A stretch of DNA of 47,247 nucleotides from Caldimicrobium sp964493015 (GTDB lineage: Bacteria; Desulfobacterota; Thermodesulfobacteria; Thermodesulfobacteriales; Thermodesulfobacteriaceae): assembly GCA_964493015.1 (NCBI GenBank), contig CAZBLU010000010.1, forward strand, positions 1-47,247, written 5' to 3'. The notes below the pieces were generated by a model that saw only the letters and a list, made by a program, of their open reading frames with translations, did no database searches and was not told the origin of the DNA. Position numbers and translations under genes: made by a program. Position 1 is the stretch's first letter. Every line of letters starts with the position of its first letter. Below, piece by piece: positions 1 through 7,652 of this stretch.

Positions 1-19
1 TATCCTTTTTCTATTTTGC

Positions 20-43
20 AGGGGAGCTTTGTCCCCTCTTTTT
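20..43 (+). terminator. Rho-independent terminator of an upstream gene
   Basis: A six-base-pair stem (AGGGGA at 20-25, TCCCCT at 32-37) encloses a six-base loop. A T-rich tail with five T's follows at 39-43. It most likely ends a plus-strand transcript whose gene lies to the left of the window, and it insulates the fabG promoter downstream. Confidence 0.65.
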
Positions 44-132
44 GATAAACTTTTGAGGGTGGCTGACCTTTATAGAATCCCCTAATCTTAAGGGGTTTGC
101 CGCAATCTAACCTTAGAGGAAAACCTTAAAAT

Positions 133-161
133 TTGACAAAGCCTCTCTTCTTAAGTAAAAT
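133..161 (+). promoter_or_regulatory. Sigma-70-type promoter of the fabG operon
   Basis: A perfect -35 box TTGACA (133-138) and a -10 box TAAAAT (156-161) are separated by 17 bases. The predicted start is near 168. A strong Shine-Dalgarno (GAGGAGGA, about 176-183) precedes the fabG ATG at 193. This should drive fabG, rtcA, the RNA ligase and sirC, which follow with almost no gaps. Confidence 0.75.
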
Positions 162-192
162 TAAGCAAAAGCTATGAGGAGGATAGAGGGCT

Positions 193-936
193 ATGCTTGA
201 GGGAAAGGTTGCCTTAGTTACTGGGGCTTCAAGAGGTATTGGAAGGGCTATAGCCATAGAACTTGCCAAAGCTGGAGCTGAGGTAATTATTAATTATTTA
301 GGTTCTGAAGAAAAGGCAAGAGAGGTCAAGGCAACCATTGAGGGCCTTGGGAAAAAGGCTCATCTTGCACGCTTTGATGTGGCTAACCCTCAAGAGGTAA
401 CCGCAGTAATAAAGGAGCTTGAAACCCGCATCGGGCCCATCCATATCTTAGTAAATAACGCTGGCATCACGAGAGATACACTCTTTTTGAGGATGAAGTT
501 AGAAGATTGGGAAGCCGTTCTTCGGACAAACCTCTTTTCTGCCTTTTATGTAACTCAAGCTGTCTTACCCCTTATGCTTAAAGCCCGTTGGGGAAGAATC
601 ATAAATATCTCTTCAGTGGTTGCCTTTACAGGTAATCCAGGCCAAGTAAATTATGCAGCTGCTAAAGCAGGACTTATTGGTTTTACCAAGGCCTTAGCCT
701 TAGAGGTAGCAAGCAGAAATATCACTGTTAATGCCATTGCCCCTGGTTATATAGAAACCGATATGACAGAAAAACTTCCAGAAAAGGTTAAAGAGGCCTT
801 TTTACAAGAAATTCCTCTGAAAAGGGCAGGTCTTCCTGAAGAGGTGGCTCACTTAGTCCTCTTCTTAGCCAGTGATCAGGCAAGCTATATTACTGGCGCC
901 GTTTTTCATATTAATGGGGGTCTCTATAGAGGCTAA
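193..936 (+). CDS. fabG: 3-oxoacyl-[acyl-carrier-protein] reductase
   Basis: This is a short-chain dehydrogenase that reduces 3-oxoacyl-ACP with NADPH in each round of fatty acid elongation in the cytosol. The nucleotide-binding glycine motif TGASRGIGRAIA lies near residues 10-21 and NNAG near 87-90. The Ser-Tyr-Lys triad is present (ISS, then YAAAKAG). The C-terminal segment SYITGAVFHINGG is typical of FabG. Length (247 aa) matches the family. The ATG follows a strong Shine-Dalgarno. It is first in an operon with rtcA three bases downstream, an unusual partner, so shared transcription need not mean shared function. Another SDR reductase is possible, but the sequence is close to canonical FabG. 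Confidence 0.93.
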   Translation: MLEGKVALVTGASRGIGRAIAIELAKAGAEVIINYLGSEEKAREVKATIEGLGKKAHLARFDVANPQEVTAVIKELETRIGPIHILVNNAGITRDTLFLRMKLEDWEAVLRTNLFSAFYVTQAVLPLMLKARWGRIINISSVVAFTGNPGQVNYAAAKAGLIGFTKALALEVASRNITVNAIAPGYIETDMTEKLPEKVKEAFLQEIPLKRAGLPEEVAHLVLFLASDQASYITGAVFHINGGLYRG

Positions 937-939
937 GAG

Positions 940-1989
940 GTGTTAGTTCTTGATGGTTCTTATGGAGAAGGAGGAGGGCAACTCCTACGTTCAGCCCTTT
1001 CCCTTTCTTTGATACTAAAATTACCCTTTAAAATGATCAAGATCCGTGCAGGAAGACCCAAACCAGGGCTTCAACCTCAACATTATTGCTGTGTGGAGGC
1101 CTGTAAAAAACTCTCTCAAGCCCGTGTAGAGGGAGATTACCTCTATTCCCAGGAGCTCTTCTTTTCCCCTGAACACTCCCCTGAAAATAAAGTCTACACC
1201 TTTGATATTGGAACAGCTGGCTCTACTACGCTCCTTTTTCAGACCCTTTTTTATCCCCTTGCGCTTTCCCAGGGAGGCACCTTGGTGCTCAAAGGAGGGA
1301 CTCATGTGCCCTACAGTCCTCCTTATCATTATATAGAAAGGGTTTATCTCCCCGTAGTAGAAAATTTTGGTTTTCAAGGAACCATAACCTTAGAAAGGGC
1401 TGGCTTTTATCCTAAGGGTGGGGGGGAAATTATAGCTCATATCAAGGCTACAAGAAAGCTTAAAATACCTCAGTTTCCTGAAAAGTTTTTCCCCCAGAGG
1501 ATACACATACTCAGTTTAATAAGTGAGGATTTGCCCTCTCACATATTGGAGAGGCAGGCTAAAGCAGCCCAGGCTATTTTGAAGGCAGAAGGCTATGAAG
1601 GGGAGATCTTTCTTGAAAAGGTTAAGGCCTCTTCTCCAGGCACTATGCTTTTAGTTTACGGAGAAGGAGGCCCTTTAAGAGCTGGTTTCTCAATTTTAGG
1701 TAGAAAGGGGGTGCCTGCCGAAGAAGTGGGTAAGAGGGCAGCCCAAGAATTTCTCCATTTCCTTAAAACCCAGGCCCAGGTGGAAGAACACTTAGGAGAC
1801 CAGCTCTTACTTCCAGCAAGTCTCTCCCTACTCTCTTCAGAAGAAAAAACCTTTTCCTATACTGTTTCTAAACTAACCAGGCACCTCCTAACACAGGCCT
1901 GGCTTATCCCTCAATTTCTAAAAGAGATATCCATTAAAGTTGAGGGAAAAGAGGGAGAAAAAGGAGGAGTTATCCTTGAGAGAAGATAA
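940..1989 (+). CDS. rtcA: RNA 3'-terminal phosphate cyclase
   Basis: This enzyme converts an RNA 3'-phosphate to a 2',3'-cyclic phosphate using ATP, through a covalent histidine-AMP intermediate. The family signature RAGRPKPGLQPQH is at residues 36-48. The N-terminal GSYGEGGGQLLR and the mid-protein HVPYSPPYHY segment are also typical. Near residue 284 the motif EEHLGDQLLLP carries the likely adenylylated His. Length (349 aa) fits. It starts at GTG with AGAGG eight bases upstream, three bases after fabG. The next gene is an RNA ligase whose start lies inside the end of this one, so the two are translationally close and probably act on RNA ends together. No rtcB or rtcR is visible in the window. 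Confidence 0.93.
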   Translation: MLVLDGSYGEGGGQLLRSALSLSLILKLPFKMIKIRAGRPKPGLQPQHYCCVEACKKLSQARVEGDYLYSQELFFSPEHSPENKVYTFDIGTAGSTTLLFQTLFYPLALSQGGTLVLKGGTHVPYSPPYHYIERVYLPVVENFGFQGTITLERAGFYPKGGGEIIAHIKATRKLKIPQFPEKFFPQRIHILSLISEDLPSHILERQAKAAQAILKAEGYEGEIFLEKVKASSPGTMLLVYGEGGPLRAGFSILGRKGVPAEEVGKRAAQEFLHFLKTQAQVEEHLGDQLLLPASLSLLSSEEKTFSYTVSKLTRHLLTQAWLIPQFLKEISIKVEGKEGEKGGVILERR

Positions 1990-3127
1990 AGAGATTAGAG
2001 AATTTCTTAAATTTTGCTGGGAAAAAAACCCCTATTTAAAGGCCTATCCTCTTCAGGAGTGGGAATTGGCCTATGAAAAGGGAAAACTTCTCTTCTCCAC
2101 CTGGAAAGGATTTTCTTTCTTCAGACTCAATAAAGAGTTTAAAAATTATCCCACTGGGACCTTCTTTAATGAAAACCTCCTGGTAAGGGGTTATCCCTCT
2201 ATTCCCAGGATTTATGTTTTAAAAACAGGGCTAAAGAGATATTTAAGTTTTCCCTTTTATGCGGAAGAAAAGATTGAGGGCTATAATGTGAGACTTATCA
2301 AGATTAACAAGGAAATCTTAGCCTTCACGAGGAGGGGCTTTGTGTGCCCCTTTGCTACTGACAGATGGGAAGATTTTTTGCCCAAGCTTCCTAACTTTTT
2401 TGAAGTCTATCAAGACTATATAGTTTGCTGTGAAGTTGCCGGCCCAGAAAATCCCTTTGTAAGTGAATGGCCCCCTCAGGTAAAAGAGGATGTAAACTAT
2501 TTTGTCTTCGATATTGCCAAAAAGGGAACTGGTGAGTTTTTGCCTGTCCAAGAAAAAATAAAAGTCCTCGAGAAATTTGCCTTTAATCATCCTGAAATAC
2601 ATGGACCTTTTCATCCAGAAGAGGACTACGAAAAAATAAAAGCCTTAATTCGCCGATATCACCAAGAAGGAAGAGAGGGACTTGTCTTTAAACCAGAAGA
2701 AAGGGGCACCCGCATAAAATATGTAACTCCCTATTCTAACTTAACAGATCTAAAGGTAGTCTTCCCCTACTTAGGTGAAGTGGAACCTAACTTTATTAGT
2801 TTGAGACTTATAAGACTTGCTTTAAATCTCTTTGAGTTTGAAGAATTTAAAGAGGAGATCTATCAAAAACTGGGTGAAAATATCTTTGAAGAGGTGTTAA
2901 GCTTATTAAAGCAAGGCCAGGCCTTGGAAGAGGTTTTTCGGGTCCGTTTTAAAAAGGAGGAAAACTTTCTTGCCCTCCTTGCCCATTTTAAACTGGCCAG
3001 AGTAACCGTGGAGATCTTGGAACGGGAGTGGAAAAATGGCTATCTCATGGTAAGATTCAAAAAAATCTATCCTCGGGCAACGCAATTTTGGGGAAATAAA
3101 TTAGAGGGTTGGGGAGAGGTTGACTGA
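1976..3127 (+). CDS. ATP-dependent RNA ligase, Rnl3 (Pab1020-like) family
   Basis: A covalent nucleotidyltransferase motif I, EEKIEGYNVRL, places the AMP-accepting lysine at residue 99. This closely resembles the archaeal Rnl3 ligases (Pyrococcus Pab1020, Methanothermobacter MthRnl). Further ligase-like segments are FTRRGFVCPF, the acidic CCEVAGPENP, EGLVFKP (motif IV-like) and IKYVTPYS (motif V-like, with Lys). The C-terminal 120 residues are helical, as in Rnl3 dimerisation regions. A longer reading frame begins at TTG 1940, but I prefer TTG 1976: AAAGGAGGAG sits directly upstream at good spacing, and the overlap with rtcA falls to 14 bases. Product is 383 aa. Expected activity is 5'-phosphate/3'-OH RNA joining or circularisation. 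The family call is firm; the natural substrate is unknown. Confidence 0.82.
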   Translation: MREDKEIREFLKFCWEKNPYLKAYPLQEWELAYEKGKLLFSTWKGFSFFRLNKEFKNYPTGTFFNENLLVRGYPSIPRIYVLKTGLKRYLSFPFYAEEKIEGYNVRLIKINKEILAFTRRGFVCPFATDRWEDFLPKLPNFFEVYQDYIVCCEVAGPENPFVSEWPPQVKEDVNYFVFDIAKKGTGEFLPVQEKIKVLEKFAFNHPEIHGPFHPEEDYEKIKALIRRYHQEGREGLVFKPEERGTRIKYVTPYSNLTDLKVVFPYLGEVEPNFISLRLIRLALNLFEFEEFKEEIYQKLGENIFEEVLSLLKQGQALEEVFRVRFKKEENFLALLAHFKLARVTVEILEREWKNGYLMVRFKKIYPRATQFWGNKLEGWGEVD

Positions 3128-3812
3128 GCTATATCCTATCTTTTTAAAACTCAAAAACAAACTCTGTGTGGTAGTGGGAGGAGGTAAAGTTGCAGAAAGG
3201 AAGATTCTCTCTCTTTTGCCTACAGAGGCACACATAAAGGTAATTTCTCCAGAGCTAACGGAAAAATTAGAGGCGCTAAGTAGAGAAGAAAAATTAATTT
3301 GGATAAAGAGACCCTATCAAAAGGGCGATCTTCAAGGTGCCTTTTTGGTGATTGCTGCCACCAATGATCCTCAGGTGCAGGAAGCTGTCTTTAAAGAGGC
3401 TGAAGAGCGAGGACTTCCCTGTAATGTGGTAGACAAACCAGAGTTTTGCACCTTTTTTGTGCCCTCAACCCTCAAGAGAGGGGACCTTTTAATTGCCATT
3501 TCTACAAGTGGGGCAAGCCCTGCAGTAGCGAGAAGATTAAGAGAAACCCTTGAAAGTCTTTTCCCAGAAGAATTTGCTCTATACCTTGAACTTATGAAGG
3601 CCATAAGAGCGGAGATCTTAAAAATGGAACTGGACCCCACAGAAAAGGAAGAAAGGCTTCAACGCTTAGCCTTAGCACCTCTATTTCAATATCTAATAAG
3701 AGGTGACTTTGAACTTTTAGAAGTTATTTTAGAAAAAGAAGGCTTGCCTAATCTTCTTTCTGAGATATCTTCTCTTTATAGAGCTTCCAAAGATATAGAA
3801 AGGCAGGGCTAA
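3120..3812 (+). CDS. Precorrin-2 dehydrogenase / sirohydrochlorin ferrochelatase-like (CysG N-terminal, Met8p type)
   Basis: The protein has the NAD-binding start typical of SirC/Met8p: a short beta hairpin, then VVVGGGKVAERK near residues 17-28, and later the FFVPSTLKRGDLLIAISTSG and SPAVARRLRE segments. Members oxidise precorrin-2 to sirohydrochlorin, the precursor of siroheme and, in sulfate reducers, of haem by the alternative (Ahb) route. There is no uroporphyrinogen methyltransferase domain, so this is a stand-alone dehydrogenase of 230 aa. The TTG start at 3120 overlaps the RNA ligase end by 8 bases, with GGGGAGAGG just before it. The last 65 bases overlap a Nudix gene on the other strand. 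Whether it also chelates iron cannot be told from sequence. Confidence 0.85.
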   Translation: MTELYPIFLKLKNKLCVVVGGGKVAERKILSLLPTEAHIKVISPELTEKLEALSREEKLIWIKRPYQKGDLQGAFLVIAATNDPQVQEAVFKEAEERGLPCNVVDKPEFCTFFVPSTLKRGDLLIAISTSGASPAVARRLRETLESLFPEEFALYLELMKAIRAEILKMELDPTEKEERLQRLALAPLFQYLIRGDFELLEVILEKEGLPNLLSEISSLYRASKDIERQG

Positions 3813-4311
3813 AAATTTCAGGGCTTTCTTCAATCATTTTTTCTAATTCGGGGATAGAGACAAATTTTCCTTCGCTTATTTCATAAGGATTAGGCTTAGG
3901 TGTTTTATCTGTCTTACCCACAAAGAGAGCAGTGCATTCCCAATTAGTCTCTGGAGAAGGGGGAACTCTCAAAACTTCCTCTAACTTTACCTTTATTCTA
4001 AGTTCCTCTTTTAATTCCCTCTGAGCAGCTATAGCTAAGGGCTCTCCTGGATTAATGTGGCCTGAGGCTGAGGAACTCCAAAGCCCAGGATTTTCTTCTC
4101 GATCAAGGTTCTTTTTTTGAAGATAGATTTCTCCTTTAGAATTAAAGATAAAGACATGAACAGCTCTATGAAAGAGCCCACTTGTGTGAACAACTCCGCG
4201 GGCAAGCACACCTAAGATCTGACAATCCTCATCCACAACTTCTATGGGCTCTCTCTTGATTCTCTCGGGACTTTCCTTTGGTTTTCGCCCCCGCTTTTTA
4301 AGTTCATTCAT
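3748..4311 (-). CDS. Nudix hydrolase, isopentenyl-diphosphate isomerase-like
   Basis: The Nudix box fits GX5EX7REUXEEXGU: GHINPGEPLAIAAQRELKEE near residues 83-102. The lead-in HTSGLFHRAVHVFIFNSKG and the LWSSSASGHI segment resemble IPP isomerase type 1 and related Nudix proteins of the YfcD class, so a diphosphate-linked substrate is expected but not defined. The first 25 residues are basic and proline-rich, with an AT-hook-like RGRKPK stretch, which is unusual. It is the last gene of the minus-strand operon, 12 bases after lon, and its 3' end overlaps sirC tail to tail by 65 bases. True IPP isomerase activity is possible but not established. Confidence 0.75.
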   Translation of the reverse strand: MNELKKRGRKPKESPERIKREPIEVVDEDCQILGVLARGVVHTSGLFHRAVHVFIFNSKGEIYLQKKNLDREENPGLWSSSASGHINPGEPLAIAAQRELKEELRIKVKLEEVLRVPPSPETNWECTALFVGKTDKTPKPNPYEISEGKFVSIPELEKMIEESPEIFSPAFLYLWKLYKEKISQKED

Positions 4312-4323
4312 AGAATTCCCTCA

Positions 4324-6690
4324 TCATGATTTTAACACAATTTTTCTAACTTCATCTAAATGTGAAACTTTTATAAATGTGATCTGAGACCTAAGGTCCT
4401 CAGGAATTTCCTGTAAATCCTTTTCATTTTGAGCGGGAATAATAACTTGCGTAATCCCCTTTCTAAGGGCAGCAAGGGCCTTCTCTTTAATACCTCCCAC
4501 AGGTAGGATTCTCCCGCTAAGGGTAATCTCCCCAGTCATGGCATAATCTTTAGATACAGGTTTTTTAGTCAAGGCAGAAATAAGGGCCATGGTAATGGTT
4601 ACCCCTGCACTGGGGCCATCCTTGGGAATGGCACCTGCTGGCACATGGATATGCAAATCATACTTGGTATAGAATTTTGGATCAAGCCCCAATTCATCAC
4701 ATCTTGAACGAATGTAGGAGAGAGCTGCCTGAGCACTCTCTTTCATAACCTCACCTAGAGACCCAGTTAAAAGGAGATTCCCTTTTCCAGGCATCACCAA
4801 GGCTTCTACATAGAGCACTTCCCCACCATAGGGAGTCCAGGCAAGACCTGTGGCTACTCCCACAGTATCTTCAGTAAGCCTAAAATCTTCAAGAAATTCT
4901 GGAGGACCTAAATATTCATGTAAGTTATCTACTGTGATGCTAAAAGGACCCTCTTCACCCTCAGCCTTTTTCCTGGCAATTTTTCTACAAAGTGCGGCAA
5001 GCTTCCGTTCAAGCTCTCTTACTCCTGATTCGGAGGTATATTCCTCAATGATCTTAAGAATGACCTCCTCTGATAAATTAAATTCCCTCTTCTTAAGGCC
5101 ATGTTCTTTGAGAAGTTTAGGTATTAGGTGTCTCTTAGCTATTTCAAGCTTTTCTTTAAAAGTATAGCCAGAAAGATAGATCACTTCCATGCGGTCAAGG
5201 AGCACCTTAGGGATAGGTTCAGTCATATTAGCCGTAGCAATAAATAAAACCTTAGAAAGATCAAAGGGGACATCCAAATAGTGATCAACAAATTCTTTAT
5301 TTTGTTCAGGATCAAGGACCTCAAGAAGCGCTGCAGCAGGATCACCATGAAAATCACTACAGAGTTTGTCAATCTCATCAAGGAGAAAAACAGGGTTATT
5401 CACTCCTGCTTGCCTAATTCCTTGAATAATTCTTCCTGGCATCGATCCTACATAAGTCCTTCTATGGCCTCTGATCTCTGCTTCATCCCTTACTCCACCC
5501 AAAGCAATTCGCACAAACTTTCTCCCGAGAGCTCGAGCTATAGACTTACCTAAGCTCGTCTTACCAACTCCTGGAGGACCCACAAAGCAAATTATAGCTC
5601 CCTTGGCCTTAGGATTTATCTTTCTCACTGCCAAAAATTCAAGTAATCTATCTTTGATCTTTTCCAGATTATAGTGGTCTTCGTCCAAAATCTTTTTTAC
5701 ATGCTTAAGATCTAAATTATCTTGTGTAGATTTATTCCAGGGAAGCTCAATAAGCCACTCTAAGTAGTTTCTGACTACAGCTGCTTCTGCAGATTCAGGG
5801 TGCATGAGCTCTAAACGCTTGAGCTGCCTTAGGGCCTCTTCTTCCACCTTTTTAGGCATCTTGGCCTTTTTGATCTTTCTTTTGAGCTCTTTAATCTCAG
5901 ACTCAATATCTTCTTCTTCACCGAGCTCTTTTTTGATAGCCCTTAACTGCTGACGCAAGAAGTATTCCCTTTGAGTCCTGCCCATCTCTTCCTGGGCCTC
6001 AGACTGGATCTTATTCTGAAGGGTAGTGATCTCAATTTCCTGTAAAAGAATCCGAGAGATTTTTCGAAGTCTCTCTAACCCGTTGAGGGTCTCTAAAAGC
6101 TCCTGGGCAGTTTGGACTTTCAACTTAAGATAGGCGGCCACTAAATCGGCAAGACGCCCAGGCTCCTCCATAGACTGAATAACATGGCTAATCTCAGGAT
6201 TAAGGAAACCCTTTAAAGAGAGGAGCTTTTCTAAATTTTCTTTAACGCTCCTCATCAACGCTTCCATATCTGGAGTCAAAACCTCTGGCTCAGTCTCTTT
6301 ACAAGGTTCTATTTGCACCTCAAAAAAGGGATCCCTCTTCACATACTCTTTAATCTCTACTCGTGTGATAACTTGCACTATCACTTTTTTTCTATTCTCT
6401 GAGAGATTGATAACCTTTAAAATCAAACCCAAAGTTCCAATCCTATAAAGATCTTTTTCTTGCGGATTTTCAAGCCTGGAATTCTTTTGTGTTACTAAGA
6501 TAATAAGCTTTTCTCTCTTTTCTGCCTCCTCAATAGCCTTAAGAGACTTAGGCCTTCCTACAAAAAGAGGTACTACCATGGCAGGAAAGAGCACCATATC
6601 CCTTATGGCCATTAGAGGAAGAAGATCTGGAACGTCTATTATCTCTCCTTCCTGTAACGCCTGATAATTGAAGTCTTGTGGTTCGTTCAT
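4324..6690 (-). CDS. lon: ATP-dependent protease La (Lon)
   Basis: Lon is a cytosolic AAA+ serine-lysine protease that degrades damaged and regulatory proteins. The order is classic: N-terminal substrate-binding domain (about residues 20-210), coiled coil, AAA+ module with Walker A GPPGVGKTSLGKS near 369-381 and Walker B VFLLDEIDK, then the protease domain. The protease domain shows the catalytic Ser in KDGPSAGVTI and the catalytic Lys in GGIKEKALAA. Length (788 aa) is normal for LonA. The start overlaps the preceding winged-helix gene by four bases (ATGA), which suggests translational coupling. Its place in an operon with an ABC exporter and a small putative regulator is unusual. Confidence 0.97.
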   Translation of the reverse strand: MNEPQDFNYQALQEGEIIDVPDLLPLMAIRDMVLFPAMVVPLFVGRPKSLKAIEEAEKREKLIILVTQKNSRLENPQEKDLYRIGTLGLILKVINLSENRKKVIVQVITRVEIKEYVKRDPFFEVQIEPCKETEPEVLTPDMEALMRSVKENLEKLLSLKGFLNPEISHVIQSMEEPGRLADLVAAYLKLKVQTAQELLETLNGLERLRKISRILLQEIEITTLQNKIQSEAQEEMGRTQREYFLRQQLRAIKKELGEEEDIESEIKELKRKIKKAKMPKKVEEEALRQLKRLELMHPESAEAAVVRNYLEWLIELPWNKSTQDNLDLKHVKKILDEDHYNLEKIKDRLLEFLAVRKINPKAKGAIICFVGPPGVGKTSLGKSIARALGRKFVRIALGGVRDEAEIRGHRRTYVGSMPGRIIQGIRQAGVNNPVFLLDEIDKLCSDFHGDPAAALLEVLDPEQNKEFVDHYLDVPFDLSKVLFIATANMTEPIPKVLLDRMEVIYLSGYTFKEKLEIAKRHLIPKLLKEHGLKKREFNLSEEVILKIIEEYTSESGVRELERKLAALCRKIARKKAEGEEGPFSITVDNLHEYLGPPEFLEDFRLTEDTVGVATGLAWTPYGGEVLYVEALVMPGKGNLLLTGSLGEVMKESAQAALSYIRSRCDELGLDPKFYTKYDLHIHVPAGAIPKDGPSAGVTITMALISALTKKPVSKDYAMTGEITLSGRILPVGGIKEKALAALRKGITQVIIPAQNEKDLQEIPEDLRSQITFIKVSHLDEVRKIVLKS

Positions 6691-6986
6691 ACTCGCTCCT
6701 TTTTAAATAAAGACTTCTTCAAAAACTTTCTCCATTCACTATTTATTTCATAATAGGTATGATTTCTGTGTTTGATTTTTCCACCTTTTTTCACAAAGGT
6801 TTGTGAGACCCGCACAAGAATACCCAAATTTTCTAAAAATTTAAGTCCATCCATAACCTCTTTCAAGTCTAAGCGAAGCCTTCGTGCTATAAACTTAGCA
6901 CAATCTGGCTCAAAGTAAAATAAATCCTTGAGGATACGAAATTCCCTCTCAGTCATTAGTCTCAAGATCAGAAGAAACTTTTCCAT
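6687..6986 (-). CDS. Small winged-helix-like protein (DUF2250-like), putative regulator
   Basis: A 99-residue, basic protein. The pattern EFRILKDLFYFEPDCAKFIA, then LDLKEVMDGLKFLENLGILVRV, then a lysine-rich hairpin and YYEINSEWRKFL, reads as a helix-turn-helix followed by a wing. It resembles archaeal and thermophile DUF2250-type winged-helix proteins. That assignment is from memory of the pattern and is moderate. A second possible start is the Met of MTEREF at residue 12. It lies between the ABC exporter ATPase (5 bases upstream) and lon (4-base overlap), so it may regulate this operon or the substrates of Lon. Nothing in the sequence tells the operator or ligand. Confidence 0.6.
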   Translation of the reverse strand: MEKFLLILRLMTEREFRILKDLFYFEPDCAKFIARRLRLDLKEVMDGLKFLENLGILVRVSQTFVKKGGKIKHRNHTYYEINSEWRKFLKKSLFKKERV

Positions 6987-6991
6987 GAAAA

Positions 6992-7651
6992 CTAAGAAGT
7001 CACAATCTCTCCGTCTCTCATGGAGATGATCTTTTTAGCTCGCTTAGCAAGATTCAAGTCATGGGTTACCATTACTATCGTTTTACCCTTAGCATTGATT
7101 TCTTCAAAGATTTCCATTACCCTTTCGGTATTTTTGCTATCAAGATTCCCTGTAGGTTCATCACAGAGCAAGAGTTCGGGGTCGTTTGCCAAGGCTCGGG
7201 CTATAGCCACCCTCTGCATCTCTCCTCCAGAAATCTCAGTGACTTGTCTTCTCTCCTTTCCCTTTAGACCAAGCCTCTCTAAAAGCTCTCTTGCCCTCTC
7301 CTCAGCCTCTGGCCAAGGCTTTCCCAGTTTTAACTGAGGAGCAATAACATTCTCTAAGAGATCCAATTCAGGAATAAGATAATGAAATTGAAAAACAAAA
7401 CCCATCTTTTCATTTCTAAACCTACTCAAGGCCTCAACCTTAGAAAGGTCAATCTCCCGATCCTTATAATATATCTTTCCTTCGGTAGGCCTATCTAATA
7501 ATCCCATTATATAGAGAAGAGAACTTTTCCCCGAGCCCGAAGGACCTATAATAGCTACAAACTCACCTCTCTCAATCTCTAAAGAAATATTTTTCAAAAT
7601 TATCTCCTTCCCTACCCTTTTTTCTATCCCTACTAATCGAATTAGCACCAT
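6992..7651 (-). CDS. ABC transporter ATP-binding protein, MacB/LolD type
   Basis: This is the cytoplasmic motor of an FtsX-type ABC system. Walker A GPSGSGKSSLLY is near residues 36-47. The signature ISGGEMQRVAIARAL and Walker B LLLCDEPTGNLDS are intact, as is the switch His in MVTHD. The FQFHYLIPELDLLENV Q-loop region is typical of the LolD/MacB/SalX clade. Length (219 aa) fits a stand-alone ATPase. It is one base after the permease gene and five before the winged-helix gene. Together with the permease and fusion protein it makes a MacAB-like export or envelope-maintenance system. Lipoprotein release (Lol) is a weaker alternative because a periplasmic adaptor is present. Confidence 0.9.
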   Translation of the reverse strand: MVLIRLVGIEKRVGKEIILKNISLEIERGEFVAIIGPSGSGKSSLLYIMGLLDRPTEGKIYYKDREIDLSKVEALSRFRNEKMGFVFQFHYLIPELDLLENVIAPQLKLGKPWPEAEERARELLERLGLKGKERRQVTEISGGEMQRVAIARALANDPELLLCDEPTGNLDSKNTERVMEIFEEINAKGKTIVMVTHDLNLAKRAKKIISMRDGEIVTS

Positions 7652-7652
7652 C

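Noticed and set aside
79..96. CCCCT/AGGGG inverted repeat upstream of the fabG promoter, considered as a riboswitch or second terminator
   Set aside because: The stem is only five base pairs with a weak tail, and it lies upstream of the promoter.
1021..1377. Open frames on the strand opposite rtcA and many other genes
   Set aside because: They have no ribosome sites or family motifs, and the opposite strand encodes clear proteins throughout; they are shadows.
1940..1975. Longer TTG start for the RNA ligase
   Set aside because: The AAAGGAGGAG ribosome site lies inside this extension and directs initiation at TTG 1976.
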